This document shows, one piece after another, positions 43,338-51,470 of a stretch of DNA of 64,000 nucleotides. Under the pieces are notes generated by a model. The model had not been told where the DNA came from. It ran no database searches and saw only the letters and a list, made by a program, of their open reading frames with translations. Each line of letters starts with the position of its first letter. Within the stretch, counting starts at the first letter, position 1. This DNA comes from Ruegeria lacuscaerulensis (GTDB lineage: Bacteria > Pseudomonadota > Alphaproteobacteria > Rhodobacterales > Rhodobacteraceae): positions 558,001 through 622,000 of the forward strand of contig NZ_WQGO01000002.1 of NCBI RefSeq assembly GCF_013034685.1. The letters are read 5' to 3'. The translations under genes and the position numbers were made by a program.

Positions 43338-44104
43338 GCAGACAGGTTGCATTAGTAACAGGATCGTCCCGCGGGATCGGCCTGGCGGCTGCCATAGCCT
43401 TGGCAAAACAAGGGTTTGCCATCGCTGTGAACGGCCCGGAAGCGGACGCAGAGTTGCAGGCCGCGCTGGACAGGGTTCGCGACCTTGGTGTTCCGGCCGT
43501 GGCGGCTGCGTTCGATGTCTCGGCCATCGACGCTCATGAAGAGCAACTGTCGGCCATCGAATACCAGCTGGGCCCTCTGACGACCTTGGTCAACAATGCC
43601 GGCGTTGGCGTTCTTCAGCGCGGAGATCTGTTGGAGGTGTCCGAAGAAAGCTATGACCGCTGTATGGAAATCAACACCAAGGCAATGTTCTTTCTGTCTC
43701 AGGCCTTTGCCAAACGTCTGCTGGCGCGGGATCGAGATGCAAACGCGTTCCATTCAATTGTCAACGTGACCTCGTCAAACGCGTCCGCAGTCGCGGCGCC
43801 GCGCGCGGAATATTGCGCGTCAAAAGCGGCGGCGGCTATGGTGTCGAAAACCTTCGCCGTGCGGCTGGGTCCCGAGAATATCGCGGTCTACGACGTGCAG
43901 CCCGGACTGATCGCGACCGAGATGACCGCCCCGGTGATCGACAGCTATGAACAGCGCGCCAAGGATGGGTTGACCCTGTTCCCACGTGTCGGTCAGCCCG
44001 AGGATATGGGCAATATCATCGCCTCGCTGGCCAGCGGCAAACTTCCCTATACCACCGGACAGGTGATCTCGGCCGATGCCGGGATGCTGGTCCCCCGTTT
44101 CTGA
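43334..44104 (+). CDS. Short-chain dehydrogenase/reductase, FabG-like
   Basis: The 256-residue SDR has the Rossmann motif TGSSRGIGLAAA, NNAG (LVNNAGVGV) and the catalytic Ser..Tyr-x3-Lys (NVTSSNASAVAAPRAEYCASKAAA). It is annotated in most relatives as 3-oxoacyl-ACP reductase, but in a catabolic operon it probably oxidises a 3-hydroxyacyl-CoA or a sugar-derived alcohol. It overlaps the acyl-CoA dehydrogenase stop by ATGA. Confidence 0.88.
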   Translation: MSRQVALVTGSSRGIGLAAAIALAKQGFAIAVNGPEADAELQAALDRVRDLGVPAVAAAFDVSAIDAHEEQLSAIEYQLGPLTTLVNNAGVGVLQRGDLLEVSEESYDRCMEINTKAMFFLSQAFAKRLLARDRDANAFHSIVNVTSSNASAVAAPRAEYCASKAAAAMVSKTFAVRLGPENIAVYDVQPGLIATEMTAPVIDSYEQRAKDGLTLFPRVGQPEDMGNIIASLASGKLPYTTGQVISADAGMLVPRF

Positions 44105-44113
44105 GGTCGACTG

Positions 44114-45262
44114 ATGAAGATCAAACTGCCTGATACGGCCGGAACGCTGCATGACTATGCCCTTGTCGGCACCCCTGTTGCGCCGTCGAAGCTGACGCCC
44201 AATTCGGCCCGCGTGCTGTATTCCGCTGCCCATGTCGTGGCGGACCCGTTTGGTGATCACGACCCTACAGGTCCCGCTCAGGTGGATTGGGCCAAGACCA
44301 TGGAATTCCGCCACTATCTGGCTGGGATGGGTATGGGCATCGCCGAAGCGATGGACACCGCCCAACGCGGCATGGGGCTGGACTGGACCGGAGCACTAGA
44401 GCTGATCCGGCGCACGAAAGAAGAGCTGCCGGATGCCCTGGTCGCCAATGGCTGTGGGACGGATCATCTGGACCCAGCAGATGCCACATCGCTGGACGAT
44501 GTCCGCCGCGCTTATCTGGAGCAGGTCGAAGCAATCCAAAAGCTGGGCGGACGCATTATCCTGATGGCGTCTCGGGCGCTGGCCAAGGTTGCGACGGGGC
44601 CGGATGACTATATCGCAGTTTATTCCGATGTGCTGGAGGCCTGCGATCACCCGGTTATCCTGCATTGGTTGGGCGAGATGTTTGACCCGCAGCTTGCTGG
44701 GTATTGGGGTGGCGCAGGTTTTGACGATGCGCTGGACACCGCACTGACCGTGATCCGCGCTAATCCGGACAAGGTCGACGGCATTAAAATCTCGCTATTG
44801 GACGCGGAAAAAGAGATCATCATGCGCCGCCTTCTGCCGGACGGGGTCAAGATGTATACCGGCGACGATTTCAATTACCCCGAACTCATCGAGGGTGATG
44901 AGCAAGGCTTTTCGCACGCCCTGCTGGGGATATTCGACCCCCTCGCCCCGGCGGCGGCCTATGCGGTCAGCAAACTGAGCGAAGGTGATACCGCGGCCTT
45001 CCGCGCGACGTTGGACCCGACCGTTCCACTTGCCCGGCACATATTCCGCGCGCCCACGCAATACTACAAAACCGGCGTGGTGTTTCTGGCATGGCTGAAC
45101 GGGTTTCAGGATCATTTCGTGATGTTGAACGGCGCGCAGGCGACCCGGTCTTTGCCCTATTTCACCGATTGCTTCAAAATGGCAGATGAATGCGGCTTGT
45201 TGCGCGACCCTGATCTGGCGGTTTCGCGCATGGGGCATATGCTGAAGCTCTACGGGGTCTGA
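44114..45262 (+). CDS. DUF993 TIM-barrel protein (dihydrodipicolinate-synthase-like)
   Basis: The 382-residue protein matches the DUF993 family, related to class I aldolases of the dihydrodipicolinate synthase superfamily. Recognisable segments are VVADPFGDHDPTGPAQVDW, GMGIAEAMDTAQRGMGLDW, LVANGCGTDHL and DGIKISLLDAEKE; the Lys of VDGIKIS sits where the Schiff-base Lys of class I aldolases would be. No reaction is established. In this operon a retro-aldol or lyase step is the attractive guess. Confidence 0.8.
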   Translation: MKIKLPDTAGTLHDYALVGTPVAPSKLTPNSARVLYSAAHVVADPFGDHDPTGPAQVDWAKTMEFRHYLAGMGMGIAEAMDTAQRGMGLDWTGALELIRRTKEELPDALVANGCGTDHLDPADATSLDDVRRAYLEQVEAIQKLGGRIILMASRALAKVATGPDDYIAVYSDVLEACDHPVILHWLGEMFDPQLAGYWGGAGFDDALDTALTVIRANPDKVDGIKISLLDAEKEIIMRRLLPDGVKMYTGDDFNYPELIEGDEQGFSHALLGIFDPLAPAAAYAVSKLSEGDTAAFRATLDPTVPLARHIFRAPTQYYKTGVVFLAWLNGFQDHFVMLNGAQATRSLPYFTDCFKMADECGLLRDPDLAVSRMGHMLKLYGV

Positions 45263-45265
45263 TTT

Positions 45266-46126
45266 TTGCGCGATTTCTCTGACGATCATTCTGCGCTGGC
45301 GCTGAATACGGCTACGTTAGGCCACAATCTTGATGGCCATGGTGCCGGATGGTCGCCCGAGCAGGTGATCGACGCCTGCGCGGCGCTCGGCTATGGCGGC
45401 ATCACCTTCTGGCGGCGCGAGTTGAGTGGGCGCGAGGTGGAAATCGGCGACCGGGTGCGCGCGGCAGGGATGCAAGTGGTCGGTCTGTGCCGGACGCCAT
45501 TTCTGACCGGACCGCTGGCCTTGCCCTCGGACCAGCAGATTATGGATGATTTCTACCTGGCCATTGATCAGGCCGCAGGCCTTGGGACGAACGTCCTGAC
45601 TATCGTCACTGGCGGACCAGAGCCCGGAACCAAAGGCGTTCTGGACAGTCAGAAAATCCTGGCCGACCGGGTGGCGCGGGCGGCGCCTTATGCAGCGGAC
45701 CGAGGCGTTAACCTAGCGCTGGAACCCCTGAACCCCGCGACAGCCGGGAACCGGACCTGTCTGATGACAGCGGCGGATGCGCTGAATGTTTGCGATGCTG
45801 TTGGAGCAGAAAATGTGGGCGTTGCCATCGACGTTTACCATGTCTGGTGGGACACTACGCTGGCCGACACGTTGGCCCGCCGAGCGCAAGGCCGCATATT
45901 GGGATATCACCTGTGTGATTGGCTGGCCGACACGACCGACGTCTTACTCGATCGCGGTATGATGGGAGACGGCGTCGCCGATCTGCGTGCCCTGCGTGAT
46001 GCGGTAGAATCTGCCGGCTATTACGGGCTGTGCGAGGTCGAGATTTTCTCGGCCGAAAACTGGTGGAAACACGACCCCGATGAGGTTCTAGACACGATCG
46101 TCAGCCGCTTTCGCGCCTGTTGCTGA
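45266..46126 (+). CDS. Sugar phosphate isomerase/epimerase-like TIM barrel
   Basis: The 286-residue AP-endonuclease-2-type barrel is similar to xylose isomerase-like and hydroxypyruvate/inosose isomerase-type proteins. It shows NTATLGH, LALEPLNP, VGVAIDVYHVWWD, ILGYHLCDW, and CEVEIFS with the terminal metal-binding Glu. Residues E, D, H and E could bind a divalent metal. The start is TTG, 3 nt after the DUF993 stop; no nearby ATG fits, so coupling is likely. Last gene of its operon. Confidence 0.78.
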   Translation: MRDFSDDHSALALNTATLGHNLDGHGAGWSPEQVIDACAALGYGGITFWRRELSGREVEIGDRVRAAGMQVVGLCRTPFLTGPLALPSDQQIMDDFYLAIDQAAGLGTNVLTIVTGGPEPGTKGVLDSQKILADRVARAAPYAADRGVNLALEPLNPATAGNRTCLMTAADALNVCDAVGAENVGVAIDVYHVWWDTTLADTLARRAQGRILGYHLCDWLADTTDVLLDRGMMGDGVADLRALRDAVESAGYYGLCEVEIFSAENWWKHDPDEVLDTIVSRFRACC

Positions 46127-46173
46127 GCGTCACGCAGGCCCTGCCACGGCGGACTGACCTGCGCTGTCGGGTG

Positions 46174-46485
46174 CTACATCTCGATGTCGCAGACAAAGAC
46201 GCCGTCCGCGCCGCCCTCCAGTTTGGCCACAATCCGTCCGCCAATTTCTTGATGGGTGGGGTCCACAAGGTAAGCGTCACGCACCGAAATGTCCCGAAAA
46301 TCAAACCAGAACATGTCGTTGAACCCCCGCACCAGGGGCGTTTCGACCGAGATATTCTTACGGTGCTGAAAATCCAGAATGCCGTCGATATGGCCCGAAA
46401 GCGCGGCCAGATCATCGTAGAGCGCTTGTTTTTCACCCTCTGACACGGTGTCAGTAAAGCGCAGGTGGACAAGGTGGCGGATCAT
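46174..46485 (-). CDS. Dabb (stress-responsive A/B barrel) protein
   Basis: The 103-residue ferredoxin-like alpha/beta barrel has the Dabb start MIRHLVHLRFTDTVSEGEKQAL and end GADGVFVCDIEM. The family includes both stress proteins and cyclases (olivetolic acid cyclase type). It is the last gene of the CoA-transferase operon, 18 nt after the enoyl-CoA hydratase. Its role in the pathway is unknown. Confidence 0.82.
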   Translation of the reverse strand: MIRHLVHLRFTDTVSEGEKQALYDDLAALSGHIDGILDFQHRKNISVETPLVRGFNDMFWFDFRDISVRDAYLVDPTHQEIGGRIVAKLEGGADGVFVCDIEM

Positions 46486-46503
46486 GCTTGTGTCCTTTGG
46501 ATG

Positions 46504-47271
46504 TTACTTCCAGAAATCTGCTTTTTTGCGGGCCTTGAAGGCGGCCAACCCGGTCTGAAGCTCGGGCTGCATAGCGGCAGCGCGGCCAGCCAAAACTTCG
46601 AAAACGCGTTCACGCTCTTCGCCCTCGGCGGCGTTGATCAGCATTTTGACCAACTCGGTCGCAATAGGCCCACGATGGCGCAGCGTTTCGGCCAGTTCGG
46701 TCGCGGCAGCCAGACCTTGGCCTTGTTCAACGACCTGATCCACCAACCCCAGACGCTCGGCCTCGACCGCGTCGAACTGAGTTCCGAACAGTGCCATGCG
46801 GCGCACGGTTTGCGCTCCGAAACGACGCACGGTGCGTTGTGTACCGGACCAGCCCGGAATGATGCCCAAGGCGGGTTCGGGTTGGCCAATTCGGATATGC
46901 GCCTCGGCGATGCGCAGATCGGCGCAAGCAGCCAGTTCCAACCCACCCCCCAACGCATGACCGTTCAGCACAGCGATCACCGGCTGCCGCAGCCGCGCCA
47001 AAGCGTCCAAGGCCTGGTGCCCGTCGCGCAGCCAGTGCCGCGCAAATCCATCGGGCGTATGATCGGCCCAGGCATCAATGTCTCCGCCTGCGCAAAACGC
47101 CCTGCCTTCACCGGTCAGAATGACAACATGTGCATCCTCTGCCCTTTCGATCTGACGACACAACGCCAAAAGATCATCCATCATCGCTTCGGTCAGCGCG
47201 TTCAGCCGGTCCGGGCGGTTGATCGTCAGCCGAGCTATGCCGTTTTGGATATCGAGCAGGAAATGGTCCAT
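46504..47271 (-). CDS. Enoyl-CoA hydratase/isomerase family protein
   Basis: The ~255-residue crotonase-fold protein has the oxyanion-hole regions GEGRAFCAGGDIDAW and NGHALGGGLELAACADLRIA, with a catalytic-type acidic Glu in GQPEPALGIIPGWSG. It probably hydrates the enoyl-CoA formed by the acyl-CoA dehydrogenase. Start ATG overlaps the CoA-transferase stop (TGATG); a GTG three bases earlier is the alternative. Confidence 0.87.
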   Translation of the reverse strand: MDHFLLDIQNGIARLTINRPDRLNALTEAMMDDLLALCRQIERAEDAHVVILTGEGRAFCAGGDIDAWADHTPDGFARHWLRDGHQALDALARLRQPVIAVLNGHALGGGLELAACADLRIAEAHIRIGQPEPALGIIPGWSGTQRTVRRFGAQTVRRMALFGTQFDAVEAERLGLVDQVVEQGQGLAAATELAETLRHRGPIATELVKMLINAAEGEERERVFEVLAGRAAAMQPELQTGLAAFKARKKADFWK

Positions 47272-48851
47272 CACGCCGACTGCAACTCCAATCCCATCAA
47301 TGCCGGATCAAACAGATCGGCATCCATGGTTTTCAAATCCTCCGAGACCAGCAAGGGAGTTGCTGCCTGATCCAGAATATCCCGCTGCAAGTCTAGGCCC
47401 GGTGCAATTTCGGTGATCATCAGCCCATCATCGGTCAGTTTGATCACACAGCGCTCGGTCACATAGGTCACGTCCTGCCCCTGCATCTGCGCGCGCTGGC
47501 CCGAGAAGGAAATCTGGTCAACCTCGTCCACAAACTTGGCCACTTTCCCCTCTTTCAGGATGGTGATCTGCCCATTCTCGACCGTCATTTTTGCGCCCGC
47601 ATTGAAATTGCCCGAGAACACGATCTTGCGCGCCCGCGCCGTGATATCAACGAATCCTCCGGCCCCCGCCGTGCGGTGCGGGATGGCCGACAGGCGCGAG
47701 ACATTGACCGAGCCGTGTTTGTCCACCTCAAGGAAGGACAGAAGCGAGGCATCAAAGCCACCCGCCTGGAAGTAACAGAACTGATGCGGTGACGGCACGA
47801 ACGCCTCGGCATTGGCCGAACAGCCAAATTTGAAATCCAACAGCGGCACACCGCCCACTGCGCCCTGCTCAATCATCCATGTGACCGAGCCATGCAGCCC
47901 CTCTTCGACCAGAATGCGCGGAACGTTGGCTGAGATGCCGAAACCGATATTGACGGCCCAGCCGTCTTTCAGTTCTTTCGCGACGCGGCGGGCAATGACC
48001 TTGCCAATGTTGAACTCGGCCGTGCGAAAGCTTTCGATGGGACGGGTCAATTCGCCCGAGATTGCGGGGTCGTATTCTGTGGCAGTGGTCTGCAACTGAT
48101 CGGGCGCTTCGACAATCGCGTCCACCAGAATACCCGGCACATGTACGTCATGGGGACGGATACTGCCCGCCGCCGCGATCCGCTTTGCCTGCGCGATGAC
48201 CACACCGCCATTGTTGCGAGCCGCCAGTGCCATTTCCATCGCGCCCAGATAGGCTCCTTCATGCTCAAAGCTCAGGTTGCCTTTTTCGTCAGCTGTGGTC
48301 GCGCGGATAATGGCAACGTTGGGGGCCATGGATTTGAAATACAGCCAATCTTCGCCCTCAAACTCCATTCGTTTGACAATGGGCTCGGCCCGCGCCGCTG
48401 CATTCATGGCGCAGCCTTCGATCTGAGGATCGACAAAGGTGTCCATTCCCACTTTGGTCAGAACACCGGGCCGTTTGGCCGCCGCTTCGCGCAGCATGTC
48501 GAAGATGATGCCTGAGGGCACGTTATACGCCCGCACCTGCTCGCCCGTGATCATCTGCCAGATCAAGGGCGGTTCAGCATTGCTGGGACCTGACGGATAC
48601 GAGCCACCAATGATCCGCGTCAGCAGACCAGGTTTGGCAATATGATCGACCCCTTTGGTGCCAAAGAAATCTCCGGCCGCGATGGGATGAATGGTGGTCA
48701 GGTTTGTCGGCGCATCTTCCTCATCGAAACGTTCGCCCAAACCCTTCAGAACCGCATCGGGACAGCACAGACCGCTGGACGAATTCACCGCCACAGTCGC
48801 CCCATCCGGTACGAGATTGGCCGCTTCGCGCGCTGTCATCTGCTTTGTCAT
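47271..48851 (-). CDS. Acyl-CoA:acetate/propionate-type CoA-transferase (fused subunits)
   Basis: The 526-residue protein combines the alpha and beta domains of family I CoA-transferases. The catalytic Glu is in WMIEQGAVGGVPLL, matching the ExG motif of propionate/acetate CoA-transferases. It has the glycine-rich start GATVAVNSSSGLCCPDAVLKG. It would activate an organic acid by taking CoA from acetyl-CoA. Heads a minus-strand operon with enoyl-CoA hydratase and Dabb genes, with a TetR-type palindrome directly upstream. Confidence 0.88.
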   Translation of the reverse strand: MTKQMTAREAANLVPDGATVAVNSSSGLCCPDAVLKGLGERFDEEDAPTNLTTIHPIAAGDFFGTKGVDHIAKPGLLTRIIGGSYPSGPSNAEPPLIWQMITGEQVRAYNVPSGIIFDMLREAAAKRPGVLTKVGMDTFVDPQIEGCAMNAAARAEPIVKRMEFEGEDWLYFKSMAPNVAIIRATTADEKGNLSFEHEGAYLGAMEMALAARNNGGVVIAQAKRIAAAGSIRPHDVHVPGILVDAIVEAPDQLQTTATEYDPAISGELTRPIESFRTAEFNIGKVIARRVAKELKDGWAVNIGFGISANVPRILVEEGLHGSVTWMIEQGAVGGVPLLDFKFGCSANAEAFVPSPHQFCYFQAGGFDASLLSFLEVDKHGSVNVSRLSAIPHRTAGAGGFVDITARARKIVFSGNFNAGAKMTVENGQITILKEGKVAKFVDEVDQISFSGQRAQMQGQDVTYVTERCVIKLTDDGLMITEIAPGLDLQRDILDQAATPLLVSEDLKTMDADLFDPALMGLELQSA

Positions 48852-48867
48852 GCGATCCTCACGAAAG

Positions 48868-48881
48868 TAACTAATTGGTTA
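48868..48881. promoter_or_regulatory. TAAC-N6-GTTA palindrome, site 3
   Basis: TAACTAATTGGTTA, 17 bp upstream of the CoA-transferase start on the minus strand. Same spacing from its gene as site 2. Confidence 0.65.
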
Positions 48882-48953
48882 TAAGTTTATGCCTTGGCGG
48901 GCGACAAAAGGCAACTGAAATTACCAAAACGAAGGAATTGACCAGAATACAAG

Positions 48954-48967
48954 TAACTATTAGGTTA
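48954..48967. promoter_or_regulatory. TAAC-N6-GTTA palindrome, site 4
   Basis: TAACTATTAGGTTA inside a longer dyad AAGTAAC-N6-GTTACTT (48951-48970), 31 bp upstream of the second aldo/keto reductase gene. It is the most symmetric of the set. Confidence 0.65.
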
Positions 48968-48997
48968 CTTGCAAACTTGTCCTTTGGGAGCATCATC

Positions 48998-49816
48998 GTG
49001 AACATATACTTTCAGAATACCAATCAACGTACATTTGGCACTTTTCCACTGACCGAGAAAGAGCTTCGCGCCGCAATGGGCATCGCGGCTGAGGTTGGGT
49101 ATCGTTCCTTCGATACAGCACAAATGTATGGAAATGAAAAAGAAACCGGTGACGCGCTGACCGATCTGGGATTGCCCCGCGAAGAGATCTGCGTGACAAC
49201 TAAAGTGCACCCCGACAATTTTGGCGCAGCAGAGTTCTTGCCTTCGGTCGAGGAAAGCCTCAAGAAACTGCGTCTGGACTATGTCGATGTTCTGTTGCTG
49301 CACTGGCCGCCGATCGGAGGGGATATCGCACCTTCGCTGCAACTGCTGGCGCAAGCTTATGAAAAGGGGTTGGCGAAGAATATTGGTGTATCGAACTATA
49401 CCGCCCAGATGATGCGTGACGCGGTAAAAATCATTGATGCGCCGATTGTCTCGAACCAGGTCGAGTTTCATCCTTTGCTGAATCAGGATGTCCTGCTAGC
49501 CGCTGCCACCGAGACAGGTATTCCGCTGTCGTCTTATTGCTCAGTCGCGCGCGGCGAGGTGTTCAAGCATCCGCTTTTTGCCGAGATCGGCGCAGGCTAT
49601 GGAAAAACGGCGGGGCAGGTCGTGCTGCGTTGGATTCTGCAAAAAGGGGTGTCGATCAACACCATGTCCACCAAACGGGCCAACATTCAGGCCAATTTCG
49701 ACGTTATGGATTTCACGCTGTCCAGCATCGACATGGACCGGATCGACGCGATGACCCAAACCGGATACCGGATTGTAACCGAAGATCTAGTGCCGTGGGC
49801 CCCCGAGTGGGACTAA
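48998..49816 (+). CDS. Aldo/keto reductase, 2,5-diketogluconate-reductase-like
   Basis: GTG start 7 nt after GGGAG; upstream frames run through the operator and are rejected. The 272-residue protein shows the catalytic tetrad Asp39, Tyr44 (FDTAQMYGNE), Lys69 (VTTKVHP) and His102 (LLLHWPP), and ends near ...DLVPWAPEWD. AKR5-type enzymes reduce keto-sugars and aldehydes with NADPH. Monocistronic, under its own palindrome; convergent with the GMC operon through a shared terminator. Confidence 0.85.
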   Translation: MNIYFQNTNQRTFGTFPLTEKELRAAMGIAAEVGYRSFDTAQMYGNEKETGDALTDLGLPREEICVTTKVHPDNFGAAEFLPSVEESLKKLRLDYVDVLLLHWPPIGGDIAPSLQLLAQAYEKGLAKNIGVSNYTAQMMRDAVKIIDAPIVSNQVEFHPLLNQDVLLAAATETGIPLSSYCSVARGEVFKHPLFAEIGAGYGKTAGQVVLRWILQKGVSINTMSTKRANIQANFDVMDFTLSSIDMDRIDAMTQTGYRIVTEDLVPWAPEWD

Positions 49817-49818
49817 GG

Positions 49819-49848
49819 AAAAAAAGCGGTGCCGGGATACGGCACCGC
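49819..49848 (-). terminator. Rho-independent terminator of the eight-gene ABC/dehydrogenase operon
   Basis: Stem GCGGTGCCG / CGGCACCGC with 5-nt loop. On the minus strand it is followed by seven T residues, a strong terminator located 24 nt after the GMC oxidoreductase stop. On the plus strand it lies just after the aldo/keto reductase stop and may work there too. Confidence 0.8.
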
Positions 49849-49871
49849 CAGTTTGGGGAACGCTTTCAAGT

Positions 49872-51470
49872 TCAGTGATTGCCCCGGATCATGTCCGATG
49901 CTTTTTCGGCCATCATGATTGTCGGTGCGTTGGTGTTTGATCCGATCAGGCTGGGCATCGCCGAGCTATCGCAGATTCGCAGCCCATCAACCCCGCGCAC
50001 CCGCATTTGCGGATCGACCACCGCCATCTCATCCACACCCATTTTGCAAGTACATGTTGGGTGATAGGAGGTACGGCCATATTGGCGGGCATAGGCTTCG
50101 TATTCGGCCTGTGTTTTCACGTTGTCACCGGGGAAGTGAATTTTGCGGATGTAGTTTTGAAGGCTTTTCTGCCGAAAAATATCGACGCTGTGCTTCACTC
50201 CTTCGACCGAGATTTTCAGATCATCCGGGTGACCCAGGAAATTGGGATCGACCAGCGGCATATCCTCGACCTTGTTCGAACGTAGACGTACGGTGCCGCG
50301 CGCCTTGGGACGGACAGTATACGAATTCAGCGTAATGCCCGAACTGCCCTTGGGCACACTGGGAACCCCGGCCTCGGCACCGGCCCCCGCAAGGAAATGA
50401 AATTGCAGATCCGGCACCGTGGCCGTGTCGTCTCCATACCAGAACGCCCCGCCTTCAACCACGTTCGAAGTAACAGGCCCTGAGCCGAACAGGTAATACT
50501 GTATTCCAGCCCAGGCCGCCCAATGGGGCTTGTTGTATTTGTCCAAACTATAGTGCCCGTTCAGTTCGGCCACGATATCGATGCCGAAATGGTCGTTCAG
50601 GTTCTCACCCACACCGGGCAAGTCTTGTTTCACCTCGATCCCGTGCTCGCGCAGATGCGCGGCGGGGCCGACACCCGACAACATCATCAGCTTGGGTGTT
50701 CCAATAGCGCCCGAAGTGATCAGCACCTCCTGATCCGCCGATGCCGTCTCAACCTGTCCGCCCTGATCGAATTCAACACCGGTCGCCCGGCCATTTTCGA
50801 TGACAATCCGATGCACCTGACACCCAGTTTTGACCGTCAGGTTCCCGCGCGACATCGCAGGTTTCAGATATCCTACAGCAGCCGAGCAGCGTTTCGCATT
50901 CCAAGTGGTCGTCTGGTAAACGCCTGCACCTTCTTGAACCGCCCCGTTGAAATCCGGGTTATAAGGGATGCCCGCCTCTTGGCACGAGCGTACAAAGGCG
51001 CGGGTCATCTCTTGCGGGTCTGGGATGTTGGACACACCCAAAAGCCCTTCGGTCCCGTGCCAGTCTCCGGACAGGATCGCATTGCGTTCGGAGCGAATGA
51101 AGTATTTCTGGATATCCTTGAAGGCCCAGCCCTCGCACCCTTCCTCATTGGCCCAACGGTCATAATCGACCGGGTTGCCGCGCGTGAACACCTCGGCATT
51201 GATCGAGCTTCCACCACCGATCACCCGGCCCTGAGCATAGGGGATTTCGCGATTGTTGGCGTTGACTTGCGGGACGGTGTTAAAACCCCAGGTATGCGGC
51301 CCGTCCGTCATCTTGGCAAAGCCCACAGGCATGTGGATCAACGGGTGATTGTCCTTTCCGCCCGCCTCCAGCAGCAGCACCTTGACGGCGCCGTCTTCGG
51401 TCAGGCGATTGGCCAAAACACAGCCCGCTGATCCGCCACCAACGATGATATAGTCAAATCCGATTGCCAT
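49872..51470 (-). CDS. GMC-family oxidoreductase (choline dehydrogenase-like)
   Basis: Start at MAIGFDYIIVGGGSAGCVLAN, whose A is the last base of the preceding stop (TAATG). The 532-residue FAD alcohol dehydrogenase has the dinucleotide motif GGGSAGCVLANRL, the signature GRVIGGGSSINAEV, and the active-site His of TSYHPTCTCKMG. It probably oxidises a primary alcohol to an aldehyde using a quinone-type acceptor. BetA acts on choline, but no other betaine gene is near, so a different alcohol is likely. Confidence 0.88.
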   Translation of the reverse strand: MAIGFDYIIVGGGSAGCVLANRLTEDGAVKVLLLEAGGKDNHPLIHMPVGFAKMTDGPHTWGFNTVPQVNANNREIPYAQGRVIGGGSSINAEVFTRGNPVDYDRWANEEGCEGWAFKDIQKYFIRSERNAILSGDWHGTEGLLGVSNIPDPQEMTRAFVRSCQEAGIPYNPDFNGAVQEGAGVYQTTTWNAKRCSAAVGYLKPAMSRGNLTVKTGCQVHRIVIENGRATGVEFDQGGQVETASADQEVLITSGAIGTPKLMMLSGVGPAAHLREHGIEVKQDLPGVGENLNDHFGIDIVAELNGHYSLDKYNKPHWAAWAGIQYYLFGSGPVTSNVVEGGAFWYGDDTATVPDLQFHFLAGAGAEAGVPSVPKGSSGITLNSYTVRPKARGTVRLRSNKVEDMPLVDPNFLGHPDDLKISVEGVKHSVDIFRQKSLQNYIRKIHFPGDNVKTQAEYEAYARQYGRTSYHPTCTCKMGVDEMAVVDPQMRVRGVDGLRICDSSAMPSLIGSNTNAPTIMMAEKASDMIRGNH

